DNA from: Helicobacteraceae bacterium
GTDB taxonomy: Bacteria > Campylobacterota > Campylobacteria > Campylobacterales > SZUA-545
Length of the DNA: 22,275 nt
Assembly: GCA_031275395.1 (NCBI GenBank)
Contig: JAISOU010000057.1
Span: 1-22,275, forward strand
Direction: 5' to 3'
Position 1 is the first letter of the stretch, and every line of letters begins with the position of its first letter. The notes under the pieces are model-generated. The model did no database searches. It had not been told where the DNA came from and saw only the letters and a list, made by a program, of their open reading frames with translations. The position numbers were made by a program, and so were the translations under genes. Positions 16,012 to 22,275 of the stretch are shown here, piece after piece.

Positions 16012-16895
16012 GTATCGAGCGTAAATCCACCATTATTACAAGCGCGACGGCGTTTTTACTCTCTATCGCTAAGTTTATAGCGGGTATTTTGACGGGCAGT
16101 ATGGCCGTTATTACTAGCGCAATCGATTCGCTTTTAGATATGGCGATGAGTCTTTTTAACCTATTCGCCGTTAAGCAAAGCGAGCTAAATCCTAACGAAA
16201 CTTTCAATTACGGACGCGGCAAGATCGAGGGGTTAGCGGCGCTATTTGAAGGGATTCTGATCGCGCTTTCGGGAGCGTTTATTATCTATCAAAGCGCGCG
16301 CAATCTGATCGACGAAAAAGCCATTGGCGATCTTGGCGCGGCTATATGGGCGATGATTTTTTCTATCGTCGTTACGAGCTGTTTAATAATCGGGCTTACT
16401 ACGGCGCTTAAAAAAACCAATTCGCTAATTCTTAAAGCCGATCTGTTGCATTATAAAAGCGATCTATGGACAAATATCGGGATTATCGTTTCGCTTGGGC
16501 TGATCGCCTTAAGCGGTTGGCATTTTATCGACGGAATGATTTCGATCGCGATCGCGATCTTTATTCTTTTCGGGGCGTTTAAGATTATGCGCGAAGGCGT
16601 TTTGACGCTTTTAGATCGCGCTATAGAAGAGCCGCTTTTAAGCGCTATATGCGCGATTATCAAAAAAGCGCCGCTCGTCAAAAGTTATCACTCTTTGCGA
16701 ACGCGCAAAAGCGCCAAAACATATATAATCGACGTTCATCTTGTTTTTAACGACGATATTTCGTTAATCGAAGCGCACGACTCCAGCGATTTTGTAGAAA
16801 ATGCGATCGCGGCGCTTGAGCCAAACGCCAAATGGTTAATCACCGTGCATCTAGATCCAAAAGACGACAGCCAAGAAAATAATTCTACCGGATAG
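16002..16895 (+). CDS. Cation diffusion facilitator (FieF-like) metal efflux protein
   Basis: A 297-residue CDF-family protein, typically a dimeric inner-membrane antiporter that exports Zn2+, Fe2+ or related divalent metals against protons. Several hydrophobic segments are visible in the first 200 residues. Metal-site motifs: D42-x-x-x-D46 (AIDSLLDM, TM2) and H150-x-x-x-D154 (LLHYKSDL, TM5), the same positions and residues as the DD-HD site of E. coli FieF, which favours Zn/Fe rather than Mn. The loop motif YGRGKIE is present, and the C-terminal 80 residues form the cytoplasmic ferredoxin-like domain with HSLRTRKS and a final HLDP. The ATG lies inside the end of aroE (ATGGCGTTAAG), a coupled start. 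The exact metal cannot be told from sequence. Confidence 0.9.
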   Translation: MALSIERKSTIITSATAFLLSIAKFIAGILTGSMAVITSAIDSLLDMAMSLFNLFAVKQSELNPNETFNYGRGKIEGLAALFEGILIALSGAFIIYQSARNLIDEKAIGDLGAAIWAMIFSIVVTSCLIIGLTTALKKTNSLILKADLLHYKSDLWTNIGIIVSLGLIALSGWHFIDGMISIAIAIFILFGAFKIMREGVLTLLDRAIEEPLLSAICAIIKKAPLVKSYHSLRTRKSAKTYIIDVHLVFNDDISLIEAHDSSDFVENAIAALEPNAKWLITVHLDPKDDSQENNSTG

Positions 16896-16984
16896 CCATT
16901 CGTCGTTTATCTCACGCAAGTTATATCGTTCTTTTAACAGTTTGCCAATTTTTCAAGCTCGCGTACGTCGAGCGCCGCCGTATG

Positions 16985-17013
16985 ATACCGCCGTTTAACG
17001 CGCGCGGTATTTT
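16985..17013 (+). terminator. Terminator-like hairpin after the CDF gene
   Basis: Arms ATACCGC (16985-16991) and GCGGTAT (17004-17010) with a 12-nt loop, followed by TTT. A modest candidate for ending the aroE-CDF transcript. Its 3' arm shares base 17010 with the next inverted repeat, so only one of the two can form fully. Confidence 0.4.
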
Positions 17014-17057
17014 GGGGTAGATCTTGTTTAGCGCCGATCCGCCGTTTTACCCCAAAA
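17010..17057. repeat. Long inverted repeat upstream of the por operon
   Basis: Perfect 10-bp arms TTTTGGGGTA (17010-17019) and TACCCCAAAA (17048-17057) separated by 28 bases. It could be a widely spaced operator or an RNA structure; no function is recognised. Confidence 0.5.
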
Positions 17058-17233
17058 CCATAGTTTCTTTTCGGTCGTATGAGCGCCAAAAGTCGCCGTT
17101 TTTGGCTTCTGGCGTTCCAAAACCGCAGATTTTTTGCTTATTTTTTCAGCAAATTGTAATTTTTATGGCAAGATTAAGTTAGGCTTTCCTAAAATCTATT
17201 TGCATACCGCAAAAACCTATATAAGGACGGAAA
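17058..17233 (+). promoter_or_regulatory. Promoter region of porCDAB
   Basis: No gene is seen. A further small inverted repeat GCCAAAA...TTTTGGC lies at 17085-17106, T-rich tracts at 17132-17146, and a palindrome TTAGG-CTTT-CCTAA at 17179-17192 that overlaps a possible -10 TAAAAT (17190-17195). The ribosome binding site is AAGGA at 17223-17227. The promoter is a proposal; an operator at the palindrome would cover the -10. Confidence 0.45.
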
Positions 17234-17788
17234 ATGCTAGAAATCAGATGGCACAGTAGAGCAGGTCAAGGAGCCGTTACGGGCGCGAAGGCGCTTTGCG
17301 AGGTAATGGCGGAAGATGGAAAATATGTGCAAGCGTTTTCGGTCTATGGCGCCGAAAAACGCGGCGCGCCAATGCACGCGTTTAACCGCATAAGCGACGA
17401 GGCGATCGTCGATCACAGCAAGTCAATGCTACCCGATTACGTTTTAGTGATCGATCCGTCGTTGGTTTATACCAACGTTTCGTACGATACAAAACCCGAC
17501 GCGCGGTTTATCATCACGACGCACCTTTCAAAAGCCGATCTGATCAAGGAAGTTCCCGATCTGGCGGGCAAAAACGTAAGCGTGGTCGATTGTATTAGAA
17601 TCTCGCAAGAAACGATAGGGCGGGCGATCCCAAATACGCCTATGCTCGGCGCGTTTATCAAGGTTTCCAACGCCTTTAGTCTTGAAAGTTTTTCAAACTC
17701 TATGAGTAAGATTCTTAAAAAGTTTCCGCAGAAAGTCATCGACGGCAACTTACAGGCGATCAAACGCGCTTACGACGAAGTTCAATAA
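17234..17788 (+). CDS. porC: Pyruvate:ferredoxin/flavodoxin oxidoreductase, gamma subunit
   Basis: A 184-residue gamma subunit of the 2-oxoacid:acceptor oxidoreductase family. With PorD, PorA and PorB it oxidises pyruvate plus CoA to acetyl-CoA and CO2, reducing a low-potential carrier. The family signature RWHSRAGQGAVTGAK is at residues 4-18, followed by FSVYGAEKRGAPMHAFNRIS, and the length is typical. The ATG follows AAGGACGGAAA. It is the first gene of porC-porD-porA-porB, the order found in Helicobacter. It overlaps or nearly abuts its neighbour (10 bp), which points to a single operon. Pyruvate rather than another 2-oxoacid is inferred from the gene order and the likeness of the A and B subunits. 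Confidence 0.92.
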   Translation: MLEIRWHSRAGQGAVTGAKALCEVMAEDGKYVQAFSVYGAEKRGAPMHAFNRISDEAIVDHSKSMLPDYVLVIDPSLVYTNVSYDTKPDARFIITTHLSKADLIKEVPDLAGKNVSVVDCIRISQETIGRAIPNTPMLGAFIKVSNAFSLESFSNSMSKILKKFPQKVIDGNLQAIKRAYDEVQ

Positions 17789-17798
17789 AGGAGGATTT

Positions 17799-18188
17799 GT
17801 GGTAGACGAACATAATCTTTTAGGCTGGAGCGAGTTTGAGGCGGGCGCGACATTGTTTTCTTTTGAAGGCGATCGCGCTAATAACGTTTTTCACGAGAAT
17901 AATTCAATCAAACATAGCGTCGCCGACTGGCGCGTGGTAAAGCCGATATTTAACCCAAGCGGCTGTATTCATTGTCAATTCTGCTGGGTTGGTTGTCCCG
18001 ACACGTCGATCGTGGCGCAGGATAAGAAGTTCGGCTATATCGACTACGATCACTGTAAAGGGTGCGGGATATGTTCGGCTGTTTGCCCGACAAATCCAAA
18101 ATCGCTCGTAATGTTTCCCAATCAGGTCAAACCCGAAGACGCGATCAAATCGTGGCCGGCAAAAGAAGAGAAGAAAAAGGAACAATGA
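17799..18188 (+). CDS. porD: Pyruvate oxidoreductase delta subunit (2x[4Fe-4S] ferredoxin)
   Basis: A 129-residue electron-transfer subunit. Two complete ferredoxin motifs are visible: C56, C59, C62, C66 and C86, C89, C92, C96 with P97, ligating two [4Fe-4S] clusters that carry electrons from the TPP centre in PorB to the external acceptor. The N-terminal 50 residues and the Lys/Glu-rich tail (PAKEEKKKEQ) are additions to a bare ferredoxin and usual for PorD. The start is GTG at 17799 behind a near-perfect AAGGAGG (17788-17794). The stop codon TGA overlaps the porA ATG (ATGA), so the two are translationally coupled. Confidence 0.93.
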   Translation: MVDEHNLLGWSEFEAGATLFSFEGDRANNVFHENNSIKHSVADWRVVKPIFNPSGCIHCQFCWVGCPDTSIVAQDKKFGYIDYDHCKGCGICSAVCPTNPKSLVMFPNQVKPEDAIKSWPAKEEKKKEQ

Positions 18189-19396
18189 TGGCGAATATGC
18201 AAAAAGTCGTTTGGGATGGCAACACCGCCGCCGCGCAGGCTATGCGTCAGGCAAAAATCGACGTTGTGGCGGCGTATCCGATCACTCCTTCCACGCCGAT
18301 CGTTCAGCGATATTCGCAATTTGTAGCCGACGGCGAGGTTTCTGGGGAGTTTGTTATGGTAGAGAGCGAACACTCCGCTATGAGCGCGTGCGTAGGCGCG
18401 GCGGCGGCTGGCGGGCGCGTGGCGACGGCGACAAGCTCGCAAGGTTACGCGCTGATGATCGAGGTTTTGTATCAAGCGGCGGGAATGCGTCTGCCGATCG
18501 TGATGAACGTGGTCAATCGCGCGCTTGCCGCCCCTTTGAACATTCACGGCGATCATTCCGATATGTATCTTGGGCGCGACGCGGGCTGGATCAACCTATG
18601 CGCTTTTAATCCGCAGGAGGCGTATGATCTGAACTTTATCGCTTTCAAAACGGCGGAGGATATGCGCGTGCGTCTGCCCGCCGCGATCAATCAGGATGGC
18701 TTTATCACAAGCCACACGACGGAGATCGTCGTACCGCTAGACGACGAAAGCGCCTATAATTTTATCGGCGATTACAAACCTCATAACCCTATGTTGGACT
18801 CCGAACGCCCCGCCACTTACGGCGCGCAAACGGAAGGCGAATGGCACTACGAACACAAAATGCGGCATAACCACGCGATCGTGGAGAGCCAAAAGGTCGT
18901 GGAAGAGAACTTCGCCGATTTTGCAAAACTTTCGGGACGACAATATAATGTCGTTGAAAGCTACAAAGCCGAAGACGCGGACGAGATTATCGTTTGTATC
19001 GGTAGCGTTTTCGGCACGACGCAGATCGCCGTAGATAATTTGCGAAAATCGGGGCGAAAGGTAGGATTGGTCGGTATTCGCCTATGGCGACCTTTTCCGA
19101 AAAAAGAGCTTGCGGCGGCGATCAAAAGCGCGAAGACGATCGCCGTTTTGGATCGCTCGGCGCCGCTTGGCACGACGGGCGCTCTTTACGGCGAAACGGC
19201 GGCGGCGATCGTGGAAAACGGGCTAAAAGCGACGCTACTTAACTATATTTACGGTTTAGGCGGGCGCGATACGACTGTGGAGCATTTAGAGGCGATCTTT
19301 GGCGAAGCGCTGGAGTGTTCCAAAGCCGGCAAACGGGTTAAGCCGATTATGCAAACAATCAACCTCAGAGGCAAACCTCTGAGCTTTTATCCTTAA
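18185..19396 (+). CDS. porA: Pyruvate oxidoreductase alpha subunit
   Basis: A protein of 403 residues, matching the usual length and showing close likeness to Helicobacter PorA throughout: AYPITPSTPIVQ near the N terminus, FVMVESEHSAMSACVGAAAAGGR, TATSSQGYALM, NRALAAPLN, GDHSDMYLGRD and RLPAAINQDGF, then the C-terminal region with LWRPFP, VLDRSAPLG and LNYIYGLGGRD. This subunit supplies the 2-oxoacid binding and structural domains I and II of the PFOR fold. The frame stays open upstream to 18062, but that part lies inside porD; the start is the ATG at 18185 or, with better Shine-Dalgarno spacing to GGA at 18179-18181, the ATG at 18188. It overlaps porD by 4 bases. A hairpin covers the 3' end. 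Confidence 0.95.
   Translation: MMANMQKVVWDGNTAAAQAMRQAKIDVVAAYPITPSTPIVQRYSQFVADGEVSGEFVMVESEHSAMSACVGAAAAGGRVATATSSQGYALMIEVLYQAAGMRLPIVMNVVNRALAAPLNIHGDHSDMYLGRDAGWINLCAFNPQEAYDLNFIAFKTAEDMRVRLPAAINQDGFITSHTTEIVVPLDDESAYNFIGDYKPHNPMLDSERPATYGAQTEGEWHYEHKMRHNHAIVESQKVVEENFADFAKLSGRQYNVVESYKAEDADEIIVCIGSVFGTTQIAVDNLRKSGRKVGLVGIRLWRPFPKKELAAAIKSAKTIAVLDRSAPLGTTGALYGETAAAIVENGLKATLLNYIYGLGGRDTTVEHLEAIFGEALECSKAGKRVKPIMQTINLRGKPLSFYP
19364..19390 (+). terminator. Terminator-like hairpin at the porA/porB junction
   Basis: Perfect 8-bp arms CTCAGAGG (19364-19371) and CCTCTGAG (19376-19383), loop CAAA, followed by CTTTTAT. It lies within the last codons of porA, so it may act as a partial terminator or mRNA-stabilising element between the alpha and beta subunits. 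PorB is needed in equal amount, so a full stop is unlikely. Confidence 0.45.
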
Positions 19397-19406
19397 GGAG
19401 AGCGCA

Positions 19407-20381
19407 ATGAGCGAAATGAAACAGATTAGAAACCTCAAAGATTTTTCTACCTCGATCGAGCGCTTTCAAGGCGGTCATCGTCTTTGCCCGGGTTGTTCGC
19501 ACGGCGTGATCGTCCGCGAGTTTGTCAATGCGACGGACGACGAGCTTTGTATTTCAAACGCCACGGGCTGTTTGGAGGTTTGCTCGACAATCTATCCTTT
19601 TACAAGCTGGAACGTTAGCTGGGTACACGTCGGCTTTGAAAACGCGGCGGCGACGATTAGCGGCGTAGAAGCTATGCATAAATCGCTGAAAAACAACGGC
19701 AAAAGCTACAACGACAAAGAGATTAAGTTTCTGGCTTTTGGCGGCGACGGCGGCACTTACGATATTGGCTTTCAGTCGCTTTCGGGCGCGGCGGAACGCG
19801 GACATAGATTTATCTACGTCTGTCTTGATAACGAAGGCTATATGAATACGGGAGGGCAGAGAAGCTCTTCCACGCCGATCGGATCTTCCACGACAACCTC
19901 GCCTTTTGGCAGGGTAAGCTACGGCGAAAAGAAGCAGAAAAAAGATCTCGTGGCGATTATGGCGGCGCATAAGTGCGAGTTTGTCGCGCAGATAGCCCCG
20001 GGTCATAAGTTTTTCAAAGATCTCGTGGCAAAGGCGCAAAGGGCGTATTCGGCAAACGCTCCCGTTTTTATAAACGCGATGAGTCCCTGCCCGACGGAGT
20101 GGAAGTTTGATCCCGCTCTTTCTATGCAAGTTAGCGAAGTTATGGTCGATTCGTGCGTTTGCCCGCTCTATCAGATCGAATGTAACGAAGAAAATTACGG
20201 CTACAAACTCACGATCACCTACGAGCCGAAAAACAAACTGCCCGCGCGCGATTATATCGCTATGCAAGGACGTTTTAAGCACCTTTTCAAGAGCGAAAAC
20301 GCGCATATTCTCGATCTATGGCAGAAAAATGTCGACGCGCAATGGGACTACCTGCGCCGCCGCCAAGACGCCGGCGTATAG
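19407..20381 (+). CDS. porB: Pyruvate oxidoreductase beta subunit (TPP-binding)
   Basis: A 324-residue beta subunit that binds thiamine diphosphate and the proximal [4Fe-4S] cluster and carries out decarboxylation. Cluster ligands are C27 and C30 (LCPGC), C55 (ATGC) and C250 (VDSCVC); the TPP motif starts at GGDGG (112-116), with the partner D141-N142 and NTGGQ (147-151), and RSSSTP follows. All core features are intact and the length is normal. The ATG follows AAGGAG. It is the last gene of the operon; no strong terminator is seen after it. Confidence 0.95.
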   Translation: MSEMKQIRNLKDFSTSIERFQGGHRLCPGCSHGVIVREFVNATDDELCISNATGCLEVCSTIYPFTSWNVSWVHVGFENAAATISGVEAMHKSLKNNGKSYNDKEIKFLAFGGDGGTYDIGFQSLSGAAERGHRFIYVCLDNEGYMNTGGQRSSSTPIGSSTTTSPFGRVSYGEKKQKKDLVAIMAAHKCEFVAQIAPGHKFFKDLVAKAQRAYSANAPVFINAMSPCPTEWKFDPALSMQVSEVMVDSCVCPLYQIECNEENYGYKLTITYEPKNKLPARDYIAMQGRFKHLFKSENAHILDLWQKNVDAQWDYLRRRQDAGV

Positions 20382-20397
20382 TTTAATCGCGCCTATT

Positions 20398-20431
20398 TGA
20401 TCGCCGCTTTGCTTTATGCGATCGGCGATCA
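20398..20431. repeat. Inverted repeat after porB
   Basis: Perfect 9-bp arms TGATCGCCG (20398-20406) and CGGCGATCA (20423-20431) with a 16-nt loop, 16 bp beyond the porB stop. No T-run follows, so it could be a weak terminator or a decay-blocking hairpin separating the por operon from the restriction-modification gene. Confidence 0.4.
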
Positions 20432-20500
20432 GGGGCGCTTGTTTAACGTTGGTTTCGCTTTAATTACAAAATCTAATTCATCAGATCGTAAGGATATAAA

Positions 20501-22275
20501 ATGGCGCATGAAGAACAAAAGACTAAGGGCGGAGGAGTAGGCGCCACGTTTATCAATAACGATCGCATTTTGCCTAATAGCGCCCCGTTGAATACGCTCA
20601 AAACGCATTTCCCGCAATTTTTTGACACAAACGACAATTTTAAGACGGATAAGTTTCTTGAAGAGTTGAAAGCGAATAATATAAACGAAGCGCGCGACGG
20701 CTACAGACTTAGTTTTATTGGTAAGGATTACGCCCGTTTGCAAACGGGACGCGCTTCTGAAACTATGATTGTTCCCGATCGCGAACATAACGAAAAAAGC
20801 GAAAATAAAAACAGCGGCAATATATTTATCACAGGCGACAATCTGGAAGCCCTGCGCCATCTGCAAAACGCTTACGCAAATAAAATCAAAATGATTTATA
20901 TCGACCCGCCGTATAACACGGGGCAGGAGTTTACATATTCGGACAGTTTTGAGTTTAACGACGAAAAGTTAAAAAGCGCGCTTAATTATAATGATGATGA
21001 AATCGCAAGGTTAAAATCTATTCAAGGTAAAAGCTCTCATAGCGCGTGGCTGACATTCATGTATCCGCGGCTTAAAATCGCGCAAAAACTTTTAAGAGAC
21101 GACGGCGTTATTTTTGTAAGTATAGACGACAACGAACAGGCAAATTTGAAACTTTTAATGGACGATATATTTGGGGAGAGGAATTTTATCGTAATGTTTT
21201 TATGGAATAAAACAGCAACGCCACCAAGTCTATCTATTGATGTGAGAAAAAAATATGAATATATTTTATGTTATCAAAGAGCCAATAAACGCGAAAATGG
21301 ATTAGTGGCTGGTGAAATTGAAGGTGGTGATATGCCTTTACTGAATGAAAGCAATAATGAAAGAAAATTAATTTTTGATAAAAAAGCAGTTAATTTTAAG
21401 ATAAATGGACAATTTTGTGCAGGAATTTATGACAGAGTTGAGTTACTTGAAGATATTGAAATAGAAAATGGTAAATCAAAAACAGATTTAAAATTAAAAG
21501 GTAAGTTTAAGTGGGTACAATCAACATTAGAAACAGAAATTTCAAATGGAACCATTTTCTGGATAAAAACCAGTAAATTTGCAATTCGCTACGAAAGAAA
21601 TGAAACAGGGGCTAAAACGCCGTCTAATATAATTAATAAAATAGAATGCAATGTTGGCACAAACGAAGATGCAAATAAAGAAATTAAAGAATTGTTTCAT
21701 GATAAAGTGATTTTTGATTTCCTTAAACCAACTTCATTAATAAACTACTTTATAAAAATGGTTACCGACAAAAATTCTCTTATCCTTGACTTTTTCGCGG
21801 GCAGCGGCACAACCGCTCATGCCGTGATGCAGTTAAACGCCGAAGACGGCGGCGATCGCAAATATATTATGGTTCAGTTAAACGAGCCGACAAATGAAAA
21901 TAGCGAAGCGCGGAAAGCAGGCTATAACACTATCGACGAAATAGCCCGCGAGCGTATAAAACGCGCCGCGCAAAAGATAAAATCCGAAGCGGGATTAAAC
22001 GCGCAAGAGCTTGACTTGGGATTTAAGCATTTTCGCTTGGTAAATCCCGACGCCAAAACTATCGATAAAATCATAGAGTTTGACTCCGATAACGCAAGCT
22101 TATTTAACGATGATATGATAACGCCTTTTGCTTATCCCGAGACTAAAACAAGCGGACTTGATACGCTGCTTGCCACATGGCTCATTAGCGACGGCTTTGC
22201 GTTTAGCGCGCATGTAGAAGCGGTAAATTTCGCAAACTATCAAGCTTATTATATAAAAGACGCCGCCATGCTTTA
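20501..22275 (+). CDS. mod: Type III restriction-modification DNA adenine methyltransferase Mod (3' partial)
   Basis: The frame is open for 591 codons from ATG 20501 to the right edge, so the C terminus is missing. An AAGGA ribosome binding site lies 6 bp upstream of the ATG. The protein methylates adenine N6 in an asymmetric site and protects DNA from the partner Res. The beta-class motif order is seen: catalytic DPPYNTG (135-141, motif IV) first, then DFFAGSGTTAH (430-440, motif I, SAM binding). ITGDNLEALRHLQ precedes motif IV; QLNEP and EARKAGYNTIDEIARERIKRAAQKI-type sequence, typical of Mod, follow motif I. The central target-recognition part (about residues 230-425, bases 21190-21775) is much more AT-rich than both flanks. 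No repeat tract is seen at the 5' end. A res gene would be expected beyond the right edge. Confidence 0.9.
   Translation, partial: MAHEEQKTKGGGVGATFINNDRILPNSAPLNTLKTHFPQFFDTNDNFKTDKFLEELKANNINEARDGYRLSFIGKDYARLQTGRASETMIVPDREHNEKSENKNSGNIFITGDNLEALRHLQNAYANKIKMIYIDPPYNTGQEFTYSDSFEFNDEKLKSALNYNDDEIARLKSIQGKSSHSAWLTFMYPRLKIAQKLLRDDGVIFVSIDDNEQANLKLLMDDIFGERNFIVMFLWNKTATPPSLSIDVRKKYEYILCYQRANKRENGLVAGEIEGGDMPLLNESNNERKLIFDKKAVNFKINGQFCAGIYDRVELLEDIEIENGKSKTDLKLKGKFKWVQSTLETEISNGTIFWIKTSKFAIRYERNETGAKTPSNIINKIECNVGTNEDANKEIKELFHDKVIFDFLKPTSLINYFIKMVTDKNSLILDFFAGSGTTAHAVMQLNAEDGGDRKYIMVQLNEPTNENSEARKAGYNTIDEIARERIKRAAQKIKSEAGLNAQELDLGFKHFRLVNPDAKTIDKIIEFDSDNASLFNDDMITPFAYPETKTSGLDTLLATWLISDGFAFSAHVEAVNFANYQAYYIKDAAML

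Noticed and set aside
18062-18184. Longer N terminus for PorA
   Set aside because: This stretch lies inside porD, which has intact ferredoxin motifs; the PorA family begins near the ATG at 18185/18188, which has a ribosome binding site.
19554-20306. 250-codon minus-strand frame opposite porB
   Set aside because: Arg/Val-rich translation without any recognisable motif; an antisense shadow of a well-conserved gene in GC-rich codons.
20429-20866. 145-codon minus-strand frame opposite the start of mod
   Set aside because: Antisense to the clearly conserved N-terminal part of the methyltransferase.
1-22275. tRNA, rRNA or CRISPR features
   Set aside because: No T-loop-like GGTTCGA pattern in the gene-free stretches, no regularly spaced direct repeats and no rRNA-like sequence were found by eye.

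Overview
The window looks like a chromosomal segment of a member of the Campylobacterota (Epsilonproteobacteria). The best taxonomic clue is the four-subunit pyruvate:acceptor oxidoreductase in the order gamma-delta-alpha-beta (porC-porD-porA-porB), the arrangement known from Helicobacter, with strong likeness to Helicobacter PorA. Base composition is moderate and richer in GC than typical Campylobacter. The octamer GCGATCGC is visibly over-represented. No rRNA, tRNA, CRISPR array or insertion sequence is visible.

Layout. (1) 2-4694 is a prophage segment. A large polyvalent virion-associated protein, cut by the left edge, carries a zincin HExxH domain and a C-terminal nuclease-like domain. 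It overlaps the start of a portal protein. No scaffold, capsid or tail genes follow, so the phage appears truncated here. (2) 5042-7096 is a two-gene, more AT-rich cassette: an NdpA/YejK-like (NA37) nucleoid-associated protein followed 3 bp later by a stand-alone RelA/SpoT synthetase-domain protein. A perfect palindrome sits over the likely promoter. It resembles a phage-borne accessory (moron) cassette and is the best candidate here for an undescribed defence or toxin-antitoxin-like module. (3) 7624-13869 encodes a 2081-residue secreted mosaic protein with a signal peptide, a surface beta-sandwich module, a DUF11-like domain and two fibrinogen-C-like segments, and it ends at a strong terminator. 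(4) 14053-14808 (minus) encodes a small RCC1-repeat lipoprotein with an uncertain start next to a (CT)5 tract; an upstream reading frame suggests a frameshift or slippage event.

(5) 15214-16895 holds core genes: aroE (shikimate dehydrogenase) overlapping a cation diffusion facilitator gene. (6) 17234-20381 is the porCDAB operon, which oxidatively decarboxylates pyruvate to acetyl-CoA and passes the electrons through ferredoxin-like clusters to a low-potential acceptor. It has inverted repeats upstream and a terminator-like hairpin at the porA/porB junction. (7) 20501 to the right edge is a type III restriction-modification DNA methyltransferase (Mod), cut by the window. Its central target-recognition region is strikingly AT-rich compared with its conserved flanks.

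The left third and the far right end are accessory (phage, defence, restriction-modification), the middle is cell-surface, and aroE to porB is housekeeping. Family names come from motifs read by eye; no database search was possible.
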